Below are positions 46,797 to 59,280 of a stretch of DNA of 64,000 nt, piece by piece; positions within the stretch are counted from its first letter, which is position 1, and every line of letters starts with the position of its first letter. Below the pieces are notes generated by a model. It saw only the letters and a program-made list of their open reading frames with translations. It was not told where the DNA came from and did not search any database. This DNA is from Halictus rubicundus (Eukaryota; Arthropoda; Insecta; Hymenoptera; Halictidae). Where the stretch lies: NCBI RefSeq assembly GCF_050948215.1, contig NC_135153.1:13482058-13546057 (forward strand), in the 5' to 3' direction. The position numbers and the translations under genes are program-made.

Positions 46797-47163
46797 TATA
46801 CAGGGTGTCCCAAAAATGTACTTCCCTGGAAGGAGAGATCCCTCAGGTCATTTAAAATAATTGTTTCCTTTACGAAAATGTTATCCGCGGCTTTGTTCAG
46901 AAGTTATTGACGGAAAACACGGACCAATCAGAGCGCGGCTATAGTAGACGGAGTCAGGCTCTGCGTCAGGTCCCGCTGAGTGTAGCGTTGGCATTGGCCG
47001 AGCCGGAATCTGTCCGCTGTAGCCGCGCTCTGATTGGTCTGTCGTTTTCCTTAATAACTCCTGAACAAAGCCACGGAGAATATTTTCGTAAAGGAAAAAA
47101 TTACTTGAAATGACCCAAACGATCTCTCCTTTCAAGTACAAGATTTTTGGGACACCCTGTATA
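46797..47163. mobile_element. Foldback MITE with GGGTGTCCCAAAA ends, copy 2
   Basis: Left TATACAGGGTGTCCCAAAAA, right TTTTTGGGACACCCTGTATA: the terminal 20 bp are perfect inverted repeats. The arms stay complementary for about 150 bp (for example GACCAATCAGAGCGCGGCTA against TAGCCGCGCTCTGATTGGTC), so a transcript would fold into a long hairpin. 367 bp. It starts 30 bp after the GCGGAT-family element. Confidence 0.92.
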
Positions 47164-48440
47164 TTAAGAATTTCTTAAAAATGAGCTGCAAAGGTTCGTC
47201 ATCTAACGAGTCATCAAGCAACAATAAACTGTAATTGTTCAACGATAATAATCGAGGGGCGTGCAAGAATTGCGGGACCTTCGGTTTCTCCAAGCGAAAC
47301 GTAAAACCTAATTTGGTTGATGCGACGGGCCGCAGAGGATATATTTGTCTGATTCATGGCAACCAGCGACTAGAATGCGCGCGCGCGTGTTCGTGCACAC
47401 GTGGGGCTATCGGGAATAGCACTTGCACTTTGTTATGCATTCCGCGAGTGGATGAAGTGGCTGTTGCGGGATTAATGCGCCGGTTTCTGCATTTGATGTC
47501 CTTCACCGAGGCTTAAGCACCATTCACGCGCCGACTTCTCCCACGTAAACCGTCCGCCATAATGCTAATACTGTTAATACTACGTTTTGTAAAGATTATA
47601 AATTTATTTTCCCGTTGTTGCCGACCATGCCGGACGTCCAGGACTTTTTACGACTGCTTTTCCGAGCGGATTTCGATGTCCGCTCGAGACATTCGCGACG
47701 CTCAATAAAATTTCTGCAATTTTCGCTACTGTGTTGCAGAATTGCAAGTTCCTTCAACTTCTCCACACCATTCAGATTATTCAGCCTTAAATTACGCATT
47801 TCAAAGCATCGTAGTCCATTTTTATTTCGTAAAATTTACTCGTTAATTAAAGGGGAGCAACGATTGAACCGCACCATCTTCCCCTCCGGGGTGGATCGAA
47901 CGTTCCAGACTGACAAACAATTTTGAACGAGCTCGCGTAATGGACAGACGGATAACTTTAATCCGGCGACCGCAGAAAAATCCCCAATCACGCGGCGAGG
48001 ACGCTCGAGAACGAATGGGGCCCCGGTCTTTGTCCGTTCGGTTTCCCGGCATCGACAGAACAATAAATTCCGCGCTATTTAATCACTCCCGGCAGAATGT
48101 AATAATAACGAACCCCGGCGATAATAACACGTGGACCGGCGCACACCCTCGACCGGCCCCTTTCGGCGGTCGGCTCCAACATTTTTGTCGAACTGACACA
48201 CCGGCGAATCGGCTTAATATCAGTTCACCGCGACGCACATCGTATACATATATTCATGCGATCAAGGGGTAGAGGGGGAGAGGACACATACCCGTATTCG
48301 CACGTATTTTGCGGCACGCATTCCGCCATCGTGGCCTCGCCGAACCCCTGCCGATTGTTCTGCGATCGGTATAACGCTTGACGTTCACTGTCTCGCGTGT
48401 TGTCGGCCTGGGAATGTTTTGTCCCGAATCTGTATCTGTG
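47164..48440. other. Unique sequence, no gene seen
   Basis: The frame 47235-47516 (93 codons) is Cys-rich but fits no known family. Opposed frames at 47836-48272 are chance overlaps. Confidence 0.5.
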
Positions 48441-48460
48441 CCCCCCACCCCCCACCCCCC
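48441..48460 (-). other. Three C6 runs; candidate i-motif / near-quadruplex
   Basis: Exactly three runs of six C separated by single A residues. The complementary strand therefore has three G6 runs with 1-base loops. A classical quadruplex needs four runs, so folding would require splitting a run. Confidence 0.6.
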
Positions 48461-48609
48461 GAAACACACGCTCCTGAGGCCCCTTCAATTTGTCACGACT
48501 TGTCAAATTTTTTCGTTTACATTGCCGCCCGGAGATCCGATTTGAGCGGAAAGAGAAAGAGTTGAGGGGGAAGGGGACACGCGAGAGAGGAAGGTTAAGG
48601 TGGATGGTG

Positions 48610-48610
<1 letters not shown>

Positions 48611-48644
<34 letters not shown>
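48611..48644. repeat. (GA)n microsatellite
   Basis: About 16 GA units in a wider purine-rich stretch (48540-48740). Confidence 0.95.
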
Positions 48645-48647
<3 letters not shown>

Positions 48648-48759
48648 GAGAGAAAGAGGGAAATAGAGTTGGCAGCGAGATTGACGGAGAGAAAAATTGG
48701 GGGAGACAGGGAAGAGTGAGACAGGTTGAGGAAGAGACGAGATTGTTTCTTCATATTTA

Positions 48760-49064
48760 ACATTTCTATTGATATTAAATTTGACTTTATTCAAATATTT
48801 TTATAACGATTTAATCAGACCCCCTCTAAATTTCCATAAATTACTGAATTTCTATCGAATTTTGATGTAGACTATTCCTATATGTTTATAATTTATGTTA
48901 CTGTTTAATTTTCCTTTCTTCAAATCTTTTTATAATAATCTAAACAAACCCTTCAAATTTTCATAAATCACCAAATTTGTATGGAATAATTTTTACCTGT
49001 ACTATTGCTACATCTTTGTAATGTCTATTACTATTAAATTTTTCTTTATCCAAATTTTTCTATA
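48760..49064. repeat. About 130-bp tandem repeat, about 2.3 copies
   Basis: TTAAATTTGACTTTATTCAA at 48775, TTAATTTTCCTTTCTTCAAA at 48905 and TTAAATTTTTCTTTATCCAA at 49034 start successive copies (steps 130 and 129 bp). Each continues with TTTTTATAA and CAAATTTTCATAAAT-like blocks. Confidence 0.85.
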
Positions 49065-51009
49065 CAAAGGGGTTGAGGAAAGGTTACCAGAATAAGGGTG
49101 CAAATAAATACTGCGAGCGACAAAGAAGTTAACAGGAAAGGCAAGAGAAGAGCGAAGTGTAGAAAGGACTTGAGAAAGAGAACAAGAAAATGAGTATAGT
49201 GACAGAAATGGGGAGAAGAAAGATTGATAGGGAGAAAATGAGGAGAATTAAGCACTGAGAGTGAGAAGGGTGGAAAAACAGCTTGTGATCCAAAAGAAAA
49301 ATTGAATTACCTGTCGCAGACTATACTAACCACCAATAACGGTTTTCCAGACCATTAAATCCCACACGGGGGATTTTCCAACAAGGACTTGCAGTCATTG
49401 AGGACCACTGCTGCCGAGAGTCGCAAGTCGCGCGTCGGTGAGGGATGTATCAAAGACGGAAACCCGATCTGTTTACCGACCCCCTTTTTACTACCGTTTC
49501 ATCTGACCGAGCGGTTTTTTAACCGGTCCATTGATCGCCGGCTCCCCGAGACAATCTTTTTTGCGAAATGTTCGCGAAAGTCTCGCGACCGACGTCCCCG
49601 TGCGTGTTACAGGATCAAGGGGAAGACGGGATGAGCGTCAGAAAGAAGAGGGCAAGAAGCGAAGCTGCCGGTGAGCTTTCGCGAGATGAAGGGGGATGAA
49701 TGAAATATATCCCCGTTGAAAAAACAACGAAGGTCCTGGGAGAAAAAAGCCTGAGGGAGGAGAAGTGTCGGCGAATTTGCGACAGCACGCGCGATTTAAA
49801 AAAACACGTTCAGAAAGATGCAGAAAGGTGTGTCTTGAGAGATTAGGGGCTCTCAAATGATTTCAACGCGACAGGTCATCTTAATGCTCTTCGTAAACAA
49901 ATTTTCGAAATCCGTTGTGGGGGTTACAAGTTGAATAACAAGACTGTGGACTTTGTGCATTAAAAATGAGTACAGCAAAGTCTTCACTACTAATCCAATT
50001 ACAAAACTTCTTTATTTTTCATTATTTGTTGTGGGCATTTTTCTGATTAAAATGACACTAAACACGATATAATTTGAACTGTGTGTAATGGTTTAATTGA
50101 CGACATGTAGTGCGGTCCGTGTTTTTATTTACAAGCCACAAGAAAATAGTAGCCCTACACGATCTATGTCACAGCACGGACCCAAGGATTGGGCTTAGAT
50201 CAAGACTTTACTGTACGTGCTATTCAAGGCAGTAAAATGATTACAAGAATTTAGAAAATGTATTCCAACTTATTCAAATTCTTGAAGAAACTGTTTTTCA
50301 CAATATTGATGCGGAATAAAGCCTCGGTGTTTTCACGTGCACACATTTTTATCGTAAACGCATAAAATCAGTCATCGGAATTTAGTATTAAATTTCTAAT
50401 GGATCGACAATCGACTGCGCGGGGTTCGCCGCCTCCGGTGGATTCGCTAATGGATACAATAATGCAGTCGGATGGCTGTCGCATTAATTCATCAGCGGAT
50501 TTTTTCGTTATCGCGACAAATTCGGACGTGGCGTCGTTATCGGCGATTAATTCCAACTATTTGTACGCGCCGGGACAGCTTATGAGCTCGGGGCTCGATC
50601 GATTAACACGTTTCGGTATCCGCTAATGGGCCGAGTCCATGAATAACGTCACCTTCCCGTTTCGTTCTTCCCCTTTCGTCCTTTTATACCTCGGCGGTCG
50701 TTAACGCGCGAGATCCACGCCACCCGATTAACCGTAATTCACTGTAATTTTCGAGTAACTGTTTCGTGCACGCGTGTCGCGTTGCCCCGTAGCCTGATTT
50801 CCGGCGAGGAACTCGGAACTGCGCGCTGTAAACACAGAAACTGTCGCGCGTCGTTCGCCGAAAGCTTCCGACGAATTAATCGACGAGAAGAATAGTCAGG
50901 GACCTGTTTATTGTTCGCACAGTAACCCGATGTTGCGCGAGTTGCAACAAACCACCAAACATCGGTGATTACTCGCCACGAATGTTTTTCCTTTTCGATT
51001 GCGCAAACT
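49065..51009. other. Unique sequence, no gene seen
   Basis: Purine-rich to about 49300, then ordinary composition. An isolated GGACTTGCAGTCATTGAGGA word at 49385 anticipates the cluster at 51 kb. Confidence 0.5.
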
Positions 51010-51640
51010 TTCAGGACTTGCAGCACCTGAGTGGAGACTTGCAACGGTTAGGAGATAAGTGGAGCTTGTAGCTCGTCTCTTTGAGATTGTAATAGAGGCA
51101 AAATTGTTCGGATAGTCGATGATTTACCCGGGACTTGCAACGGTCGAAGGGCGGGAGACGTTTTCCAAAGCGAAACCACAGTTACGAACTTGTCCCCGGT
51201 CGTAAAATACTACTTGCCCCGAGCGACAAATGAGTAAAGACTTGTGCCTCTCTATTGCAGGGAGAATGAATTTTTGAGACTTGTTTACCGAGAGTTACAC
51301 AGAGCTTGTTCTTTCCTTCAAGATTCCAAGGAAAGCAAAATTGCTCAAACTTTCAACGATTTACCAGAGACTTGCAGTGATCGAAAGGCTAGTAAATATT
51401 CCACAAAGTTGCCTTAACTACGTCTTCTTACAAATCCTTTAAATCTTGCAAAGTCAAATGAACGTTCACGTTGAACCTCACCGTACCTCTTCCTATACCT
51501 ATGAACTTCTGAGACTTGTAGCGACTCGCTAAAGACTTGTCCCGAGTGGGGGATAAATGGAGTAACTGGTCCAATCCTCGAAGATTCCAATGGCGAAGGA
51601 ATTTTGAAGATTCCGAACGATTAATCAGGGACTTGCGGGG
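51010..51640 (+). repeat. Degenerate GGGACTTGCAGCG repeat, cluster 1
   Basis: Related words occur at about 51013, 51033, 51061, 51131, 51371, 51510 and 51626 (for example GGGACTTGCAACGGTCGAAG and GAGACTTGCAGTGATCGAAA). They are separated by blocks with GATTCCAA or GATTGTAAT and GGAAAGCAAAATTG. Spacing is irregular, so this is an old, decayed array. Confidence 0.6.
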
Positions 51641-53213
51641 TCCAAAGATGGCCGCTCCGCCATCTGGTTGGTAATTGCGAAGCAGCTGTACGGGGGCGTC
51701 GGGTTCATGCAATATTTAATGTTCATCAGCTTTTCCCCGGACGGTGCGCTTTCGGTCGCGAGATAAGCGGACGGATTTAAGAAGGTTACACGTTTCTTTC
51801 CGCCCCGAATCATTTCTCAGCGTCGGATCTAGCAGGAGGCGTTATCATTTCAGTGTTCTTGCCCCTCCCGGCGTAATTCATTGTGTCGTGCGCGATAATG
51901 TAACCTCGGGGTCGCGTTCCTCGAGCGACTCGCACGACGAAGACGAGAGAGAGAGAGAAAGAGAGAGAGAAACTCCCGTGTAACGTTGAACAGTGTACAA
52001 CAGACACGGTAGCTCGTACGAAAGTGTTCCATCCGGAAGGATCTGCGTCTTTTATCGAACAGAACCAGAGACTATTTTTAACACGGTAAGAGCGACCGAC
52101 CGCGGATTAACGCGACTCGGAATTTTGCTGTCCCGGTTAATTGCTTCCCTCTCTTTTTACCATTCGCTTTTTTTTTCAATCGATACGCCACCAGCCAAAG
52201 GATTTATTCCCCCCATTTTACCGACGTCCATCGGGAAACAATGAAATCCGAGTTCGCCGGCCGGCCTTATCGCGACGCGCGAATTTTATCTGTGCAACGC
52301 GGACTTCGCGTCATTAATTTGATCGCGAATCCATGCGCGATCTGCTTTCATCACGCGACGGTTCCAAACATTTTTTACAATCGACCCGTAATCTGCAAAG
52401 TGGGGATTTCGAACAGTTTGTAAAATTCAAGTATTTGGTTCATTTGCTTTACATCTTTACTAGCTTCGGTATAAAATGCAGCACAATTGCTGCAATTACA
52501 GTGTGATGCAAAAGTGTACCAAACAAGAATCTTCTGATCGTTTGTGGCTTGATTCTATTTGAGTCTAGGCGCATGGAAAGTGCTGTAGCATCTTTCGCGT
52601 ATGATTAGCATACCGGTCCCATTGTCACCGGGCGAAGTATCCCGAAGAATGTAGAAACCCGTGTGCCGAGGACGTGTTGCAATTGCAGTTTGCCTCATCG
52701 GGGGCCCGGTTGACGTGCTAATGCCGAGGTGTCAACGCGGGGATCTCTCTCCGCGAGCCTCGCTGTTCATTACACGGGACGGTGAACACTTTGCATCTGA
52801 ATACCGGTAACGAGCACTTACGTTCAACGAGGCTTTGTTTAAATTAATCCGCGGCCCCTCCCGGAGAAATCGATACGCAGTCGCCGCCGTCGCGCCGCAC
52901 CGCGCCGCGCCGCGTGGCGTTTCGTAACAGCGTTTCATCCTATAACTGTTTGTAAGTTTAACTGTATACACTCCCCGGCATAATTGAGCGATCCGCTGAA
53001 TAGACGAATTACCGTCGAACAGAAACCCCGGAAAGCTTTTCGTGTGATTAAAAATCCTTTATCCCCTTTCAAGCTTTCCTACGTACTGAAATTTTCACCG
53101 ATCCTTGCCGTTCGATTTCAAAGGGAATGCTTCGATTCGTGCACCCATTCAACCCAGCTTTACAATCTGTTTCACAATTTTTATACCGATCTTGCGAAAT
53201 TTAATATAGCATT
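51641..53213. other. Unique sequence, no gene seen
   Basis: A GA tract lies at 51944-51970. A CG-only-rich stretch at about 52880-52917 (CGCCGC/CGCGCC words) is a tiny CpG cluster. No gene supported. Confidence 0.5.
51944..51970. repeat. (GA)n microsatellite, interrupted
   Basis: Two GA tracts joined by AAA. Confidence 0.85.
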
Positions 53214-53376
53214 TGCAGTGTTTACCCGATATATGTCCGCAACACTGGTCTACCCAGGGACATATAACGGGTAAAAAATACTATTCTTTGATACACTGCC
53301 CAATGTAGAAAAAATTGGATAGTTCTGGGACTTTTATCGGCTAGACATTTATGACAAATATCGAGTAAAGACTGTA
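53214..53376 (+). mobile_element. Tc1/mariner-like MITE family, copy 8
   Basis: Left TGCAGTGTTTACCCGATATA, right TATCGAGTAAAGACTGTA, 163 bp. The interior (CAACACTGGTCTACCCAGGG, GATACACTGCCCAATGTAGA, GGGACTTTTATCGGCTAGAC) is closest to the long copy at 2780 with the middle removed. Confidence 0.85.
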
Positions 53377-55345
53377 TTCGTGCTTCCCGGAGGTAACCGT
53401 TGCGTGAGAAAATTGTTGCCCGATGCTCAGTGTTCGTTTGATTCTGAAGGTACTCTGAATTCGCGAATTTATTTCATTTTGTATAGTACAATTATTGAAT
53501 TTTCTATTAATATTCTTCCGGCAGATAAAGTGTCAAGATTTGAATTAGGAACGGAGCACGACGGCTAACTACCGGTATTAATAAACGCGCCAGTTTGCGT
53601 CCTTGACACGGACTATCTCTCCTGGCGATTAACAATGCGGCCTCTTAATTGAAAATAAATTATCCCCACGGGGGGAGAAGTGAATTACCATCGGTCGACG
53701 AATCGTCGATTTAATTGGCAACCGGACTCGAGGCGTTTGATCGTCGATCGCAATTAGACAACGAGAATAGAGTAACGGGCGCGAAAGAATTCGTCGTCCT
53801 GGTTCGATTATTCGCGACAGAGAAAGGACGATCGATAGAGAGAGGGAGAGAGAGAGAGAGAGAGAGAGATGTTAATCGGGAAGAAGAGATGAAACGGGAA
53901 GACGAGGGAAGAAAAGGAGACGAGACTGGGGAGCACGAAAAAAAGAGACGATAATGAGTCACAAATGAGAAAACTCCGATATCGGGGGCCCACATTGTAC
54001 TATCACGCCTTTCATCCGGCTTTTTCTCACCTCTCGCGCGTTTCCTCCGTTTTCCCGACTTTCCTCTCCCTCCCCCGTACCCCCGTACCCCCTTTGCCCT
54101 TTTCTTCGGGAACTAACGCCACCACTCTGAATCCCCCAACCTTGCAATCCCTTTCATCGGGTTTTCCCGTTTCCGTTTCTGTTTCATTTTCCTGCCGTCC
54201 CGCCAGGTTCCTTAGGTTTCTCGAGCACTCTTCCGCTCGTTTCCGCGTCTCTTTTGTAATTCCACATGGTAAATAAGTAAGTAGCGGGGACAATGGGCTG
54301 GGCTTGTCGCTTCCCCTCGATTGTGTACCCCATGGTCCTTTGAAAGGGGGCGGAATCGTCGATGTTGTTCGAATGACACTTCACGACCTTCCTCCGCCGA
54401 ATCCGGGTCAGCCGTGACCCGGAGAAACGTCACACCACGATCAATTGTCAATTATACTGTTCTTTAAACTGTTTCGTGTCTCGTCAATCAATTTTACAGA
54501 CTTTTCAGGTACATTAATTTTTAATTATTTACATACGCGTAAAATAATAAGAGAATCGAATAATTTTCAATCCTTAAAAATTAATGTTGAATCGTTACGA
54601 GATTAAGAATAATCTGCCCATCAAGAAATCATTTTTCCACCGCTCGACGAACAGTGGGATTAATTATAAAATAATTAGCGCAACGGAAGGCGGAAGAATG
54701 GCGAGCCTAATGCTTCTCAAGAACACTCCGGAGCTGCCATAAACGGTGGCTGTTCGATAACGACGCGTCGCTCGAGTAGCTCGCGCTATCAACGAAGAAA
54801 TGATGCATAAATGTCCGGCGATAGGAGAGAGATTTCCACCAATAATTTTCCTCGGGCAATTAGCATGTTTACGAGCGCGTGAACAGGCATCTGGTCGTCT
54901 ATGGTTGCCTTTACGGGCCGGGATTGGGGCCGCGTGCAGAAACAGACACACGCGGTTATGGTTGCGATGACGCGTGGCCGTGGCACGCGCGTATCACCTG
55001 GTCAACACGATCGCGCTAAACAGTAGACGCACGTGATCTATCACGGAGAGAGAGATCCAGAAAGAACCGTTTCACCTCGCTCGATTCCTGAATCGTTTTC
55101 CAGTTATTTGGATCCTCGTAATAAATACTAGATTATCTAATCAACGCCATTGTGTCCCACTCGCCGCGAGGCTCGTATTTCTGTTCCGTGATCACGGACC
55201 TCGCCAATGGACAATTGTTGCACGGACTTTCATGCGAACAATTTACTCGAGCGTACAGGTACGCGTGCAACTGCTAATGTCATGTTCCGAGAACCGTTTC
55301 CGTGACGAAGTCGTTTGTAAATCAGCCCGTCGCGATTTGATTGGG
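53377..55345. other. Unique sequence, no gene seen
   Basis: A GA tract lies at 53836-53869. Frames at 53965-54293 are open on both strands in a C/T-rich stretch, with no domain. Confidence 0.5.
53836..53869. repeat. (GA)n microsatellite
   Basis: About 16 GA units with one GGG interruption. Confidence 0.9.
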
Positions 55346-55740
55346 GCTTGTAGCGATCAAAGAGTCGCTGCCACCCGTAGATCTTAATTTGGAGCTTGCA
55401 CAAGCCTAATAGGGACTTGCGAGAACGAACGAGTTACTGGAACGCGTGGCCCTTTGTTTCAGACAAATCACGGCGAAAACTTTTTAAGGATTTGCTGCGG
55501 CAAAACGAGTTGCTGGAACTCGGAGATCTTTATTCGAAGATTACAATGGCGGAGATTATTGTGGGACTTGCAGCGGCAAAATAATTACTGGAATATGAAG
55601 ATGTAGGTTCAAAGATTGTAATTGCGGAGATTATTGACGGACTTGCAGCATCTCGGCAGGGACTTGCAACGGCAAAGATTGTAATTGCGAAGCCAATTGT
55701 TGGGCTTGCAGCGATCCAATGGGGATTTGCGATGCGGAAT
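55346..55740 (+). repeat. Degenerate GGGACTTGCAGCG repeat, cluster 2
   Basis: The best-preserved cluster. GGGACTTGC or close variants start at 55412, 55497, 55563, 55638, 55658 and 55702, so the underlying period is near 75 bp. The consensus unit reads GGGACTTGCAGCGGCAAAAT, then A(A)TTACTGGAA, then GAAGATTACAATGGCGGAGA and TTATTG. Confidence 0.75.
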
Positions 55741-56942
55741 GAGCAAGGGGGTCGAAGAAATCAATTAGAGCTTGAACTATTTCATTTGAAGCTCGCAGGT
55801 TTAATAGAGAGGCACGCAATAATGGAGCTCATGGTTTTCCAATCGACCTCTCCGATGGGAAAAACGAATATACGTCGAGACAATTCCGCGCGCGCTGTCC
55901 AAGAAAATCGTCCGGAGAGCGACGCAACCCGTGAAACGAGGCATGTTAATTGTTTCTATAATTATTCATAACCGTTTGAATTCGAAAAAACGAAATCCAA
56001 TCAGCTATAAATTATACACCGCGCGCACAAACCGTCCGCTCATCCTCTCCTGCGCCCCCGCGTTCGACCGTCCTTGCCCATGACAGTTAATTTCCAGTTT
56101 TATTGCTGTATCGATCCGTAATTAAATTGCAGCGAACAACGGGGCGACACTTTTATGCGACGTGCTCTCTTTCTCTTCCTCTCTCCCTCTCAACGGTGCA
56201 GTGGCCGGCGTCCGTAAAATTCCGCGAGCGATTTTATTGCCATACATTCGTTAATCCCTTGTTTAATAACGTGGCGGCCGGTTTATTCGCGATTTCCGCG
56301 GCCACCGGGCAAATAAAATTTCGGTTCACGCATTAGCAACACGGTATTACATTCAATGAAGATGGCCGGGGTCGATGACAGTCGGCTTTTTAACGGCCGA
56401 GAGCCCACGGAGAATTGTTTACCGCTGTCCCTGACAGTCGTTTCAAAGGACCGTGTTAATGTAATTAAAAATAAGACCGATTTCTCTCCACGATGAGTTG
56501 TCGGCATGTTTGTGTTTTAATCGGGCGGACAAAGGGAAGCAATAACATTTCGTAATGAATCCCCCCGTAGCGTCTCGCGCCGATGCGCAACAAGGAAAAC
56601 TGGCCTTCCACGTTCCATACGGGGTCGGAGCAATTTGAATATAAAAGGGTTAAGTGTTCCGGCGAACGTGCGGGGAATAACGAGTTCGCGGAATAATATT
56701 TTCGCGGAAGCAGATTGCACGTCGAATCCCCGACAATCGGCCCAAACAATCGCGCGCAATTGGCATCATTCACACTTAATCCAGCTCTTTGACAGTTCAC
56801 CAAAAAGATTTGCCACAACGTTGTATACAGTTCAGTTTTAATCTATTAAATTTCTTACTTGCCTTCTTTCCCGCGGGTTTAACAAGGATTCTTTGCAAAG
56901 AGGAACAATGCTTGAGCAAAGGCAGGAATTTTCGTGGAACTC

Positions 56943-56944
<2 letters not shown>

Positions 56945-56975
<31 letters not shown>
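56945..56975. repeat. (GA)n microsatellite
   Basis: About 15 GA units. Confidence 0.95.
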
Positions 56976-56978
<3 letters not shown>

Positions 56979-57430
56979 GAGGCTCTGTTTACAAAAGCGA
57001 AACTCTGTTTTATCCCGGTCGCGACGAACGTTGGGATACCGTCGACGACGATCCCGATTTTGATACTCCTCGTCGAAAGTCGGTTAGAGCTCGATAAAAA
57101 TGATCCGGCCACCTTACCGGGTCGTATCCAGCTCTCGATGACAATTTAATAAATCCTTTAAGCGCGCGCGGTTACAGGCGGCCGCGGCCACGGCCAGCCA
57201 CCGCACCGGCGGAGAAAGTTACGAGGCGTAATCGAATCAGAATTTTATGACTCATCGCCCGTTCAATTGTGTTGTTTCGTGGGCACGTTAAGTAATAAAC
57301 ACGAACGAATCGCTTGTTGCGCCCCGCCGTTCGACCACGACGACGACGTTCGAAAGCAACAAGCGTCACCCACACCCCCCGGTAATCAAAAGTTCGGGTG
57401 AACCCCGCGCGAAAACCACCGAACCCTGTC

Positions 57431-57471
57431 GATCGACGACGACGACGACGTCGACGTCGACGACGACGGAG
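57431..57471. repeat. (GAC)n/(GTC)n self-complementary microsatellite
   Basis: GACGACGACGAC then GTCGACGTCGACGACGAC. The GTCGAC switch points make the tract able to fold on itself. Confidence 0.9.
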
Positions 57472-59280
57472 ACGCTCTCGTCTATTATTCAAACTGCGGA
57501 ACGAGTTCGATCACGTGTCTTCGATTGCTCGACGTGACACTCCGCGCGCGAATACTCGCGATTGAATAGTCCGAGCGCGTCGTCGGAAATATTACCGACG
57601 AAATTCGGCAAAATTGTTTTTCCACTGAATCCGTACTTCGGCACAGATTTTGCACCCGATTGGTCCTTCACGTGCGTCGAATTTTGGTTTTCAGCAATTG
57701 TACAAAACTCTCAATGAATCTCCGAAAGTCGATACTCTGAAAGTTTCATTTAACAATCCCGACTCGTTTTCGCTCTGAAAAATCATCCCCCTGTTTGCGA
57801 TAACGATTTTATACTCCACCAATTTTTTGATATTTTATCCCACTGTGTAAACGAATTTTATTAAATATTCTGAACTTCTCTCCCCTAGCTTTCATCTGCT
57901 CGTACATTACCGATAAAAGTTTTATACTTTTGGTGGTTGTACAAAATTTGGATAAATTCGAATCGAATTTTATGTTCCACTACCATTCTGCGGTTCTCGT
58001 GTTGATTTTATTATCAACGTTCTTCGCAATCACCGCTTATCTGTCGCGCGCGTCGACCACAACGGACCGCGGCGTGCAGTGCTTAGAACACAAATTTAAT
58101 AACAGTTAACTAACCAAGAAGCAAGAGCATGCTTTTTCCCTGGTTTTTTTTTTTTGTTTAATTTCATTTCGTTTAAGCGAAGATCCAGAGGAAAGAGAAT
58201 TTTAAGTTGCCCGGCACCTGACCTAACCCGGTTTTTGTTCATTCCCGAGGAAAGTCGCGACACCGAATCCCGGAAGGGTTTCATTAAAGCGGATTTATTA
58301 TTATTCGGGAACGCGACCTTATTCGCGGAGATGAATTCTATCTGCTCGAACAGCTTCCCCTGAAATTTTTAACACGGGAGAGTTACGTTTCAAGACTTAT
58401 CGAGTTTATGCAAAGTTCTGACCCATTTTCGGAACAGAATAGACCGACAAAGACAAGTGAAAATGTCGTTTTTCGCCTACTTTAAATACCAATCGATGCG
58501 AATTTAATATCTCAACTTCCGCACCGATCTGTTGCCAGGAATCCCGAAATTTGATTTGCAAAATCTTCGTACAGAATATTTTTACAATAGTCTGATTTAC
58601 AATGAGCGTTGACGGGTTCATCGACAGGGAAAGAAATTCACCGGACAATAAAGACGGAGAAGAGAGAAAGCGAAAACTTTCGTTCCGGAACAATCTATTT
58701 TTCCGCTTTTCTCGCGCAATTCAATTTGCATACTTTCAAGTCCAACTGTTTTTGAAGCTCACCGGTCTCCTCGACTGCGTCAATTCTTGCGTGTCTTTAA
58801 AAAGCGGCGAATCCGGTACATACCTGAAACAGAGAAAATAAAACACAATTAACTCGAGTCCGCAAATTCCTCACGGATAGCAGAGACAAAAACCCGTAGA
58901 TTTACGGACAGGCGGAGACCTGCTTGCGCGGACGCGTTAATGTCAGCGAGAGAGAACGCGTGCTTTATTGCGGGGCAGCGAGGGGAGGAAAAAAAAACGA
59001 GCAAAGATATCGATCTCCTACGCTGCTGTTCGAGGCGGCTCGTTGCAAAGACCCGACTTAATTTTCAGAATGTCTGCTCGCCGCTTGGTTTCACTATTAA
59101 GCAGTCCCTGCCGTTTTCCTTTCGTGTGCGAGGGGCCAACGATCGATCGCGACAAGGGTTTAATAACACCTCCCTACGCTTGTGTTTTTAGCGACGGGAC
59201 GTGCCGTGGATTTCTCATTGGGAACCAGCTGATTCGAAGCTGAAGGAAATGTTCGGCGGACGTCACAGTTCGGACGCGCA

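Larger units (their letters stand above)
55741..59280. other. Long unique stretch, no gene seen
   Basis: It contains a GA tract (56945) and a (GAC)n/(GTC)n block (57431). Frames up to 117 codons have no recognisable family. ATATAAAAG at about 56639 is TATA-like but has no supporting context. Confidence 0.5.

Noticed and set aside
48225..48794. Longest open frame in the window (189 codons, minus)
   Set aside because: It runs through a (GA)n tract and purine-rich flanks. The product is Ser/Leu low complexity, other frames over the same DNA are also open, and there is no domain.
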